NCBI GenBank assembly: GCA_900549475.1
Contig: UROF01000001.1
Coordinates: 124,001-188,000, forward strand
DNA length: 64,000 nucleotides
Direction: 5' to 3'
Source: an uncultured Eubacteriales bacterium
GTDB taxonomy: Bacteria; Bacillota; Clostridia; Oscillospirales; Oscillospiraceae
Part shown: one piece after another, positions 25,086-33,717 of the stretch
How the letters are laid out: each line of letters starts with the position of its first letter
How positions within the stretch are numbered: the stretch's first letter is position 1
Program-made: the position numbers and the translations under genes
The notes under the pieces: model-generated
Seen by the model: the letters and a program-made list of their open reading frames with translations, nothing else
What the model was told of the DNA's origin: nothing
Databases searched by the model: none

Positions 25086-26075
25086 TTACTTCTCCTCACT
25101 TTCATCCGCAAACAGATGGCAGCGAATCCGATGTTCTCCATTCACATACTCTTCCGGATGCTTTTTGCGGCAAATATCCATACACTTGGGGCAGCGGGGA
25201 GAAAAATAGCACCCCTCCGGCAGATTGGTAGGATCAGGGATTAGTCCCTCAATAGGAGCAAGACGATCGGTTTCCACCGTCAGATTGGGAATGGAGCCAA
25301 ACAGTCCCTCTGTATACGGGTGGTGCTCTCCCGGGGTGAAAATTGCCTCCACAGGGCCCTGCTCCACCAGCTCGCCAGCATACATAACCGCAACTTTGTC
25401 GCAAACCTGAGCCACAATACCTAGATCGTGAGTAATCATCAGCATTGACGTATTCAGCTTGGTACGCAGCTCGTCCATCATGGCCAGAATCTGAGCCTGG
25501 ATAGTCACATCTAGAGCAGTGGTGGGCTCGTCGGCAATCAGCAGTTCCGGCTCACAGGCCAGGGCAATGGCGATCACTACCCGCTGCTTCATGCCGCCGG
25601 AAAACTGGTGGGGATATTCATTTTTTCTGCTCTTGGGGATGCCCACCAGCTCCAAGACCTCGTCAACACGCTCCTCAATCTCTTTTTTGCTCTTTTTATC
25701 CTTATTGTGGTACACCAGGGCCTCGGCAATCTGCTCCCCTACCCGGAGTACTGGATTAAGGGAGGTCATGGGGTCCTGGAAAATCATCGAAATCTTTTCA
25801 CCGCGATATACCGCACGCATCTCTGCCTCTGGGACACCTAGCAGATCTACGCCGTCAACGGAGATACTTCCAGATTCCACCTTCCCCACCTTTTCAGGGA
25901 GAAGTCGCAGAATTGACAGGGCGGTCGTGGTTTTTCCCGCTCCAGTCTCGCCCACTAGGCCAAGTGTTTCTCCTGGCTTCAGGGCCAACGATACACCGTT
26001 GACTGCGCGGACCACTTCGCCGTTGCTCTTATATACCACGTATAAATCCTTGATTTCCAACAGGTTTTCGCTCAT
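25086..26075 (-). CDS. oppD: Oligopeptide/dipeptide ABC transporter ATP-binding protein OppD
   Basis: 329 residues. Walker A GLVGETGAGKTTTALS, signature FSGGMKQRVVIAIAL, Walker B LLIADEPTTALDVT and a C-terminal oligopeptide domain with four Cys (CYFSPRCPKCMDIC), which in DppD proteins can bind an iron-sulfur cluster. It pairs with OppF as the heterodimeric motor for OppB and OppC. It lies 35 bases after oppC and directly before oppF. Confidence 0.93.
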   Translation of the reverse strand: MSENLLEIKDLYVVYKSNGEVVRAVNGVSLALKPGETLGLVGETGAGKTTTALSILRLLPEKVGKVESGSISVDGVDLLGVPEAEMRAVYRGEKISMIFQDPMTSLNPVLRVGEQIAEALVYHNKDKKSKKEIEERVDEVLELVGIPKSRKNEYPHQFSGGMKQRVVIAIALACEPELLIADEPTTALDVTIQAQILAMMDELRTKLNTSMLMITHDLGIVAQVCDKVAVMYAGELVEQGPVEAIFTPGEHHPYTEGLFGSIPNLTVETDRLAPIEGLIPDPTNLPEGCYFSPRCPKCMDICRKKHPEEYVNGEHRIRCHLFADESEEK

Positions 26076-26110
26076 TCAGAACACCAGCCTTTCTTTAGAC
26101 AGATTTTCCA

Positions 26111-26992
26111 TCAGTCACGCAACCGAGGGTCAAGTGCATCTCGCAGGCCATCACCAATCAGATTGAATGCCAGCGCTGCAAGGATAATACAGACACCTGG
26201 AAAAATCATGAGATAAGGTTCCGTTCTCATAAACTCGCGAGCCTCGGAAATCATCGCCCCCCACTCCGGTGTGGGAGGCTGCACGCCCATACCGATAAAA
26301 CTCAGGCCGGAAGCCTGGAGAATCATGCCAGAAATGCTAGAAGTAGTCTGCACAATAATCGGACCGATGGCGTTGGGTAAAATATGCCGCATAATAGTGC
26401 GTCCGTCTCGGGTTCCACAGGCACGGGCAGCCTCCACATAGTCAGATTCCACCACTGTTAGTACTGTCGAACGGATTAGTCGTACAAATCCCGGTATGCT
26501 GGAAATTGTTATTGCAATCAGCAAGTTGAGCATACTCGCTCCCAGAGCTGCCACAATGGCCAAAGCCAGAAGTGTACCAGGTATGGCACTGAATATATCC
26601 ATGACGCGCATGATTATATTATCGATTTGGCCACCATAATAAGCGGCAGCAGCTCCAAGAATGCCTCCTATTACCAAAGAAAAGAATGCGGTAAACAGTC
26701 CAATTGTTAGAGAAATACGGGAGCCATATAAAACACGGGCAAAAAGATCTCGACCATAGGCATCCGTTCCAAAGATATGCTCCGCTGAAGGTTCTTGCAG
26801 CCGGATAGATGCATCCTGAGTAGTTACCAACTCTTCTGGACAAATTTGATTAGCAAAAATTGCACCGAAGAAAAAAATAAGCAAAATGACGATACCTATT
26901 ACTGCACTTACATTTCTACTTAATCTCCGGCAAGTATCCAGAAATCTGCTCTCCTTTTTTCCATGGGTTTGAACAGTATGTAATTTATCCAT
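26111..26992 (-). CDS. oppC: Oligopeptide/dipeptide ABC transporter permease OppC
   Basis: 293 residues with an N-terminal membrane segment (VSAVIGIVILLIFFFGAIFA), a periplasmic-side loop, and five further segments; the coupling EAA-like region reads EAARACGTRDGRTIMRHILPNA. The ATG at 26992 (AGGGGGG upstream) is preferred to the longer frame from 27013, which would run into oppB. It forms the channel together with OppB. Confidence 0.92.
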   Translation of the reverse strand: MDKLHTVQTHGKKESRFLDTCRRLSRNVSAVIGIVILLIFFFGAIFANQICPEELVTTQDASIRLQEPSAEHIFGTDAYGRDLFARVLYGSRISLTIGLFTAFFSLVIGGILGAAAAYYGGQIDNIIMRVMDIFSAIPGTLLALAIVAALGASMLNLLIAITISSIPGFVRLIRSTVLTVVESDYVEAARACGTRDGRTIMRHILPNAIGPIIVQTTSSISGMILQASGLSFIGMGVQPPTPEWGAMISEAREFMRTEPYLMIFPGVCIILAALAFNLIGDGLRDALDPRLRD

Positions 26993-27002
26993 AGTATCCC
27001 CC

Positions 27003-27935
27003 CTATTTCGCATACTTTGCTTTGATCCGGGGATCTACAAAGGCATATAACAGATCCGCCAGGAGCATAATTACACCAAATAAAAAGGCAAGCACAATGG
27101 TAGCACCCATCACACAAGGAGTATCCCGCTGCCGTATTCCAGTTACGATTAGAGTTCCTAGTCCTGGCATATTGAATACAGATTCCGTGATGACCGCACC
27201 TCCCAATAAACCTCCAAAAGAAGTGATCATCGTAGTAATAATGGGCAGCCATGCATTACGCAGAGCATGATGCAATACTATCCTGCCATGCGGTACCCCT
27301 TTTGCCTTTGCTGTCCTTATATAGTCTGCACGAATGGTTTCCAACATGGTCGAGCGCGTCATTCGAAGCATAGTGCCTGCATAAGGAATTCCTAGCGTAA
27401 TCATCGGAAGAATAAAACTTTCCCATCCTTCTACACCGTTTGAGGGCAACACATCCCATTTCAAAGCAAAGACATAGATCAGCATCATTCCCAGCCAAAA
27501 AGGCGGGATTGTTGCCGCCAGCATAGCGGAAATACGGGAAAAATTGTCTACAAAGGAATATTGCCTGACTGCAGAAAGCACCCCTAGAGGAATCCCCAAA
27601 ATCGATGCCATAGCGATACCATTAAACGCAATCTTGATACTGGTTCCTATTCTTGCAGAAATATCATCAAACACAGGTTGACTTGTTCGGTAAGAAGTTC
27701 CAAAGTCAAATCGGAAAAATGCATTGAAAATATAGTCAAAAAAGCGCTCAAAAAACGGCCGGTTTATTCCCAGCTCTTCATTTAGCTTGTCCACAGCCTC
27801 CTGCGTTGCACTGGCGCCAAGAATCATCCGCCCAGGATCACCTGGTTGGATGGCCATTATTGTAAAAATAATAAATGCTACGCCAAGAAGAACCGGGATG
27901 AGAAGAAGCAACCGTTTCGATACGTAACGAAGCAT
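27003..27935 (-). CDS. oppB: Oligopeptide/dipeptide ABC transporter permease OppB
   Basis: 310 residues with about six membrane segments, beginning with LLLLIPVLLGVAFIIFTIM, and the coupling loop IRTAKAKGVPHGRIVLHHALRNA. The start at 27935 is set by GAAAGG 7 bases upstream and gives the usual MLRYVSKRLL N-terminus; the longer frame to 28004 is not supported. It follows the binding-protein gene after a stem-loop, so permease expression is probably lower than binding-protein expression. Confidence 0.92.
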   Translation of the reverse strand: MLRYVSKRLLLLIPVLLGVAFIIFTIMAIQPGDPGRMILGASATQEAVDKLNEELGINRPFFERFFDYIFNAFFRFDFGTSYRTSQPVFDDISARIGTSIKIAFNGIAMASILGIPLGVLSAVRQYSFVDNFSRISAMLAATIPPFWLGMMLIYVFALKWDVLPSNGVEGWESFILPMITLGIPYAGTMLRMTRSTMLETIRADYIRTAKAKGVPHGRIVLHHALRNAWLPIITTMITSFGGLLGGAVITESVFNMPGLGTLIVTGIRQRDTPCVMGATIVLAFLFGVIMLLADLLYAFVDPRIKAKYAK

Positions 27936-27964
27936 ATCATCCATCCTTTCTCGCTTTTTGAAAA

Positions 27965-27993
27965 GGGCGGAGTGGGCATCCCCCGCTCCGCCC
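27965..27993 (-). terminator. Stem-loop/attenuator between binding protein and oppB
   Basis: GGGCGGAG / CTCCGCCC arms followed on the minus strand by TTTTC, inside the 87-base gap; typical of partial termination after a binding-protein gene. Confidence 0.6.
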
Positions 27994-28022
27994 CTGCCAG
28001 ACAATTATCATGCAGTACAGGT

Positions 28023-29534
28023 TTAATTCCAACTCATGTCGTACACATAATAAGGATGACCCGGGTCGCAGGACAATACAACATTCAGGTCCTTATCCCA
28101 CACCCATGGTACTTGCTTATTAAAAATAGGAATACAGGTAGCATCATCGTAGATAATATCAATGGCTTCGCTGTAATACTCCAGCCGTTTGTCGCTGTCA
28201 GTCTCTGCGGCCGCCAAATTGAACAATTCCGTAACACGATCATTTGAGTAACAGGTCTTGTTATTCCCAGTGTAATACTGAGCCGTAGATGCAAAATCAG
28301 ACATAAATGTCTCACCCATGGTTGCTGTTACATAGTTATGATCCACCGTATCAGCAACGGCAGACTCAGACCCCACCAATTCCACAGTAACACCGATCTG
28401 CGCCAAACTCTGCTGCCAGACCTGGGCATACTTCTCGTGATAGGAGCCACTGATTACTGTCATGATTCCAAGATCGAATCCATCAGGATAGCCAGCCTCT
28501 GCCAAAAGTTCTTTTGCCTTTTCCAAGTCATACTCATAGTGGTTGTAAAATTGTTCTTCCGTCACACCAAACGAACTGGTGTTGGCCATCAAATACGTTG
28601 GCTCTGCTAATCCCTCATATGCGATAGCAATCATTGTTTCGCGGTCTGTTGCATAGCTCAAAGCCTGCCGAACAAGTTTATTGTCCAACGGAGGCACACT
28701 GTTGTTGAGAAGGATAACTGCAGTATGCTGCTGAGCTACTAACTCAGTATTGTATTTTCCGCTCTCTTGTAACGGCGCATAAGCCGAAACATTATAACAG
28801 AAGAAGAAATCCAAATCGCCGGACTCAAATGCTACAGATGCCGTAGTTGCCTCAGTAATCGCCTTAAATGTTACATTTTTGATGGAAGCTGGCTCCTGCC
28901 AATAGTCCTCAAACGCTGTCATTTTGCACTCCAAATTAAAGTCAATGGACTCCAGCTTGTAAGGACCAGTTCCGCATACGGAAGAATGCAGGTCATTACC
29001 ATTGGCAAAAGATTCGCTAACAATAGGATACCATTCCAAATAGGACAGGAACGGTGCAAATGGTTCTTTCAAGATAACATTAACTGTAGTATCATCCACA
29101 ACTTCCGCATGATCGACAAAGCTACTGTAGGTTTGCAAAGCAGCAGCCTCAAAAGCACGGTTCAGAGAAAACGCAACATCCGCTGCTGTCATATCGTCGC
29201 CGTTGTGGAACTTTACACCCTCACGAATGGTGAAGGTATAAGTCTTGCCATCATCGCTGATAACCCAATCGGTGGCTAAGGCCGGCTCGATACTGCCATC
29301 ATCCGCTACATGGGCAAGAGGCTCATACATTTGATTCAGCAGATACATGTTTGTGTAAGTGGTGCAGCCCGCACCATGGGGGTCAAGGTCTGTCCAGACA
29401 CCTTCGCAGTAGATGTTGACATCATCCCGCTGACCGCCTTCACTTTCTGCCGAATTGTCCTCATTGGAGCATCCTGTCAGCAAGGACACTGCCAGTAGGC
29501 CAGTCAGCAAAAGAGCCAGATATCTCTTTTTCAT
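28023..29534 (-). CDS. Peptide ABC transporter substrate-binding lipoprotein (DppA/OppA family)
   Basis: 503 residues. The N-terminus is a lipoprotein signal (KKRYLALLLTGLLAVSLLTG then Cys in LLTGCSN), so the mature protein is anchored outside the membrane. The SBP_bac_5 fold is shown by YEPLAHV, ALATDWVISDDGKTYTFTIREGVKFHNGDDMTAADV-type sequence (shortened here) and RQALSYATDRETMIA. It captures the peptide-like ligand and delivers it to OppBC. First gene of the opp operon, divergent from the M81 metallopeptidase gene; the exact ligand is unknown. Confidence 0.92.
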   Translation of the reverse strand: MKKRYLALLLTGLLAVSLLTGCSNEDNSAESEGGQRDDVNIYCEGVWTDLDPHGAGCTTYTNMYLLNQMYEPLAHVADDGSIEPALATDWVISDDGKTYTFTIREGVKFHNGDDMTAADVAFSLNRAFEAAALQTYSSFVDHAEVVDDTTVNVILKEPFAPFLSYLEWYPIVSESFANGNDLHSSVCGTGPYKLESIDFNLECKMTAFEDYWQEPASIKNVTFKAITEATTASVAFESGDLDFFFCYNVSAYAPLQESGKYNTELVAQQHTAVILLNNSVPPLDNKLVRQALSYATDRETMIAIAYEGLAEPTYLMANTSSFGVTEEQFYNHYEYDLEKAKELLAEAGYPDGFDLGIMTVISGSYHEKYAQVWQQSLAQIGVTVELVGSESAVADTVDHNYVTATMGETFMSDFASTAQYYTGNNKTCYSNDRVTELFNLAAAETDSDKRLEYYSEAIDIIYDDATCIPIFNKQVPWVWDKDLNVVLSCDPGHPYYVYDMSWN

Positions 29535-29800
29535 TGCGCTTTCCTCCTTTTCTTTTACGCTACAGTTTTACATAATGCCGATTTATTTTGTTTTAAACTT
29601 AGCGTTTGATGGTATTATTGCACAACTCCTTTGCTTTGGGAATCAGATTTTTCCAGTAAGGCCTATCTGCTTTTTGAATAATCAAAACATGATTTTTTCG
29701 TATACAATAAAATCACGCGGCCAAATCATCTCTAAAATTTGCTCTTCTTATCGCTTTGCAGCAATACATAAGCCATGTACATTTGGAGGGAGGCAATCCA

Positions 29801-31264
29801 ATGAAAAAACGTATCCTGATTGCTGAATTTAAACATGAAACGAATTCTTTTTCTCCTTCTGTAGCTGACCGACATGCATTTGAAAACCGCCATTTCCTGT
29901 TTGGGGAAGAATTGATTGACTATTTTTCCGGTATTGAAACAGAACTAGGGGCTTTTCTGGATGTATTAAATGGTTGTGATAATTTTGAACTATATCCTTG
30001 CATTGCATTCAACGCAGAACCTTCCGGCCCAGTAACAAAAGAAATCTATGAGCTCGCTACCAGCTGCCTAGTTACAGCTGTACAGAACGAAGGTCCTTTT
30101 GACGGAATTTTACTGGCTTTACATGGTGCCATGGTCGCCCAAGGACACCCTGATGGGGAAGGAGATCTTTTAGAGACACTAAGGCAAGCAGTAGGTCCAA
30201 AAGTGCCCATCGTTGCTTCCCTGGATTTACATGCCAATGTAACTCAAAAAATGGTCAAAAATGCTACGGCGTTGATTCCATTCGAGTATTACCCTCATAC
30301 GGATACATATCAAACTGCTCTTTTGGCTGCTGAAACAATAAAAAATATTCTATTAGGCAAAATATCCATCCGTTTTGCTTATGCCTACATTCCTTTTCTT
30401 TTGCCTCTTTTTCCTACCGAATTTCCAGAAATTGCCCAATTTAACGAACTTGCACATCAGTATACAGCAGAACCAGATGTGTGCTTTGTCCGTATCACGC
30501 ATGGATTTTTTCTGGCAGATTTTCAAGAAATGGGGATGTCTGTCGTTGCCGCTGTCAACGGCTCGCAAGAGCGAGCTAATCAAATCGTATCCGAACTATC
30601 TGCTAAGATATGGAATTGCCGACATATCTTTTCACGTTATTACCCTACCCTAGACAGTGCATTGGACACATTGGAGATGTCCAGTGGTACCCCTATTGTC
30701 TTTGCTGACGCTTCTGACAATCCCGGTGCTGGAGGCATGGGAGATACCACCCATCTTTTGCGTAGAATTCTGCAAAGAGGTATCCACGGTGGTGCCTTGG
30801 CTACAATTCATGATCCCAATAGCGTAGCTGTTTGCATGCGCGCAGGTGTCGGTGCCACAGTATGCCTGAATTTGGGTGGGTTAAGTAATTTGAATTTTTC
30901 CGGAGGCCCCCTGCATGTTCATGCAAAAGTGCTGCGATTTACCAATGGAGAATATCGAAACCGTGATGCAATGGACCGAGGAGCTCTTGTGCGACTGGGA
31001 GATTGTGCAGTAGTCGATATCGGTGGAAATGTAGTAATTATCTCTTCCTTCCGTACACAACCTTACGACCTGGAAGCATTCCGCAGTTGCGGAATCACTC
31101 CGGAAAAGCAGCGTTTTCTTATAGTAAAATCTGCTGTACACTATAGGGCCTCTTATGGGAGAATTGCTTATAAAATGATTGATCTTGCTCTTCCAGGATA
31201 TGCTAAGCCAATCCCCTCTGGGCTTCCTTATCAAAACTGGAAGAATCCACCCCTATTATCCTAA
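29801..31264 (+). CDS. M81 family metallopeptidase (MlrC / microcystinase C-like)
   Basis: 487 residues. Family motifs are KRILIAEFKHETNSFSP at the N-terminus, LALHGAMVAQGHPDGEGDLLE, SLDLHANVTQKM, FEYYPHTDTYQTA and FADASDNPGAGGMGDTTHLLR; the Asp and His residues in these are the expected zinc ligands. MlrC, the named member, opens the linear tetrapeptide of microcystin. Relatives sit beside peptide transporters and amidohydrolases, as here. The ATG at 29801 follows TTTGGAGGGAGG; the frame extends upstream without a better start. The sequence is AT-rich compared with most of the window. No signal peptide, so the substrate must be imported. Confidence 0.88.
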   Translation: MKKRILIAEFKHETNSFSPSVADRHAFENRHFLFGEELIDYFSGIETELGAFLDVLNGCDNFELYPCIAFNAEPSGPVTKEIYELATSCLVTAVQNEGPFDGILLALHGAMVAQGHPDGEGDLLETLRQAVGPKVPIVASLDLHANVTQKMVKNATALIPFEYYPHTDTYQTALLAAETIKNILLGKISIRFAYAYIPFLLPLFPTEFPEIAQFNELAHQYTAEPDVCFVRITHGFFLADFQEMGMSVVAAVNGSQERANQIVSELSAKIWNCRHIFSRYYPTLDSALDTLEMSSGTPIVFADASDNPGAGGMGDTTHLLRRILQRGIHGGALATIHDPNSVAVCMRAGVGATVCLNLGGLSNLNFSGGPLHVHAKVLRFTNGEYRNRDAMDRGALVRLGDCAVVDIGGNVVIISSFRTQPYDLEAFRSCGITPEKQRFLIVKSAVHYRASYGRIAYKMIDLALPGYAKPIPSGLPYQNWKNPPLLS

Positions 31265-31584
31265 TATTCTTCCAGAAAATGGGGCGAAGGCAACTTGCCT
31301 CCGCCCTCTTCCTTTATTTCTCTTACCCCTGTCCCCGCTATTCCTCTAGTACTGCCCAGCTCCGAAGTTTTTCCAATACCTGCAGCAATTCATTCGAGAG
31401 CAACTAGCTGCCATACTTTAGCGGCTCACAACCATTCTGCTCTGAAAACAAATTGCTAGCATACAATAACATCTATCTGGATTTCTCTGTACAAAGCCCC
31501 TCTGAAACCATCAGTTTCAGAGGGGCTTTGATGTTTTTCATGATAACTTTTGTAATGCAGTCAGGGAGTTGTGCAGGGAAAGCG
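31265..31584. other. Intergenic region between M81 gene and helicase with two stem-loops
   Basis: No gene seen. A GC hairpin GGGCGaAGGCA / TGCCTcCGCCC (31282-31306) follows the M81 stop and is succeeded by TCTTCC; it probably terminates that gene. A 16-bp perfect hairpin AAAGCCCCTCTGAAAC / GTTTCAGAGGGGCTTT (31493-31529) lies 56 bases past the helicase stop on the minus strand and should terminate it. The sequence between them shows nothing recognisable. Confidence 0.65.
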
Positions 31585-33675
31585 TTATGGCACAAGACGC
31601 AGCTGCTTTGCCCGCAGGGCCACCGAGAGAGCCACCTTTTTGCTCTCTCCGCTGTCAAATTCAATTACAGCGATATCTCCATTGCGGCTCACCAGGGTCC
31701 CCGGCCCAAAGGCTTTATGCAGCAGCTTCACTCCGGGGAGGTAAGCCTTTGACTGCACTGCGATCTGTTCTTGACCCGTCTTCTTCACCGGTGCAGGCTT
31801 GGGGGCTTCCGGAACGCTCTGCCGTTTTGGCGGGAAAATTTCCCGGGAAAAGGCTGAGGTCAGTCCCACCTTGCGGAAGGTAACGATATCCAGCTCCTCC
31901 CTGGCACGGGTCATCCCTACGTAGAACAGCCGCCGCTCTTCCTCGTAGGCATCCCACTCCTCCGGCGGCGCATCTTCCTTCGGCAAGGTTTTGGGCAGCA
32001 GGCCGTCCGCTACATCCATCAGGATCACCCGCTGATATTCCAGTCCCTTGCTGAAGTGGATCGTGGAAAGGACGAATTTGCTGTCCCGGTCTGTAGACCC
32101 TGCCTGCACCACATCCCGCAGCTCCTCCAATCGCTCCAGAAGCCGTGCCGGGGTAGGTTCCTGGGCTCCCAGAGCCTCCAGAATATCCGCCTTGCTCAGA
32201 TCCCCACCTCGCTCCTCCAGGTAGGCCCCATAGCCCATAAAGTGCACGATACGGTATACCGCCTTGTCCGCCCGTTCATGAAGGAGATTGGTCAGGTGGG
32301 TCTGGAGCGCACGGCACTGCTTTCTGGTCCAGGGGGAGGCCTCCGGAAGGTCAGCTATATAGGCAAGGATCGTGTCCCCTGCCCGGTCATTCCAGGCCGC
32401 CTCCTGGGCGAGGGGGCGGCTGATGCCTGCTCCCAGCTTATAGTAGATATTCATAAAGAGCTCCCCGTCGCCGGGGGCCTGGGCAAAGCGGATGATATCC
32501 GTGATGTCCCGCACTACCCGGTTGGTGAAAAACAGGCTCTCCACCTGGCGGCAGCGGTAGGAGATGCCCCTTCGATCCAAAAGATCCAGCAGCGGCAGCG
32601 CACTGTCGTTATCTCGGTAAAGCACAGCAGTTTCCACAGAGCAGTCTCTTGCCGTGCTGCAGAGATACTCGTACTGCTTCTGCCGGTCATAGAGCGGGAT
32701 CTCCCGGACCGCCGGGCCGCTCCCCCGGACCGCTTTCATCTCCTTGGGGCGGCGGTTCTTGTTTTTCCGGACAAAACGGTCCGCCGCCGTCACGATCTGC
32801 TGGGTGGAGCGGTAATTGCGCTCCATAAAGAGCACACGGGCGTCAGGGTAGACGGTGTCAAATTGGGTGAGGGCCTGGGGATAGGCGGCACGGAAGCCAT
32901 AGATACTCTGGTCCTCATCCCCCACCATGAAGAGATTCCCACTGCGTTTCGCCAGGAGCCGGATGATCGTATGCTGGATGCGGGAAGTATCCTGAGCTTC
33001 GTCCACACAAAAATAGTGGTACCGCTGCTGGAATGCCTCCAGGATCTGGGGATACTGGCGCAAAATCTGCAGGGCGTACACCATCTGGTCGTCATAATCC
33101 ATCAGCTGCCATTTCCGCAGGGCCTGGCAATAGGCCTGATAGAACTCCGGAAAATCGACTCCCTCCGCCTCCACTTGTTCCAGCTCGTCCCCTGTGAGCA
33201 TCTGGTTCTTGGCGTAGGTAATAGCGGTCTGCAGGCTTTTAATCGCACTCTCCGCAGCGAACTCACCGGTGAGGTTCCGGTAGATCTCTCCCACAAGGGT
33301 GCTCTTCTCACTGCCGTCCTCCAGAAGACGAAACGCAGTGCGGCCCATCGTCCGCTCATAGTACCGGATGATCCGGCTGCACACACCGTTGATGGTGCGA
33401 AATTCCAGTCCCTGCGCTGCCGCCTCTCCGAAAAAAGAGGCAAACCGCTGCCCCATATCCCGGGCCGCCGCCACGGTATAGGTCATGGTGAGAATGCGCT
33501 CCGGCGGGATATGCTTCACAAATCGCATGTAGCCCAGGCGGGTCACCAGTACCGTAGTCTTTCCACTGCCGGGCACCGCCAGCAGCAGTACCGGCCCCTC
33601 CACCGCCTGTACCGCCTGCTCCTGCTGTGGATCAAGGCACAGGGAAAATTGATTTTTAAACTCAGCAAAATTCAT
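31585..33675 (-). CDS. UvrD/Rep/PcrA family superfamily-1 DNA helicase
   Basis: 696 residues. SF1A helicase motifs appear in order: Q-motif region LDPQQEQAV, motif I AVPGSGKTTVL, motif II CVDEAQD, motif III MVGDEDQSIYGFRAA, motif IV NYRSTQQI, motif V STIHFSKGLEYQRVIL and motif VI VGMTRAREEL. It unwinds DNA 3' to 5' in repair or replication-fork processing. A C-terminal segment (KAYLPGVKLLHKAFGPGTLVS, then EFDSGESKKV) resembles the Tudor-like tail of PcrA, which contacts RNA polymerase in Bacillus. It is shorter than housekeeping PcrA (about 730-750), so it may be a second, specialised copy. Confidence 0.9.
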   Translation of the reverse strand: MNFAEFKNQFSLCLDPQQEQAVQAVEGPVLLLAVPGSGKTTVLVTRLGYMRFVKHIPPERILTMTYTVAAARDMGQRFASFFGEAAAQGLEFRTINGVCSRIIRYYERTMGRTAFRLLEDGSEKSTLVGEIYRNLTGEFAAESAIKSLQTAITYAKNQMLTGDELEQVEAEGVDFPEFYQAYCQALRKWQLMDYDDQMVYALQILRQYPQILEAFQQRYHYFCVDEAQDTSRIQHTIIRLLAKRSGNLFMVGDEDQSIYGFRAAYPQALTQFDTVYPDARVLFMERNYRSTQQIVTAADRFVRKNKNRRPKEMKAVRGSGPAVREIPLYDRQKQYEYLCSTARDCSVETAVLYRDNDSALPLLDLLDRRGISYRCRQVESLFFTNRVVRDITDIIRFAQAPGDGELFMNIYYKLGAGISRPLAQEAAWNDRAGDTILAYIADLPEASPWTRKQCRALQTHLTNLLHERADKAVYRIVHFMGYGAYLEERGGDLSKADILEALGAQEPTPARLLERLEELRDVVQAGSTDRDSKFVLSTIHFSKGLEYQRVILMDVADGLLPKTLPKEDAPPEEWDAYEEERRLFYVGMTRAREELDIVTFRKVGLTSAFSREIFPPKRQSVPEAPKPAPVKKTGQEQIAVQSKAYLPGVKLLHKAFGPGTLVSRNGDIAVIEFDSGESKKVALSVALRAKQLRLVP

Positions 33676-33717
33676 GTATGCTCCGAAAATTCTGGTGGTC
33701 TTTCTTCTCTGCTGTTG

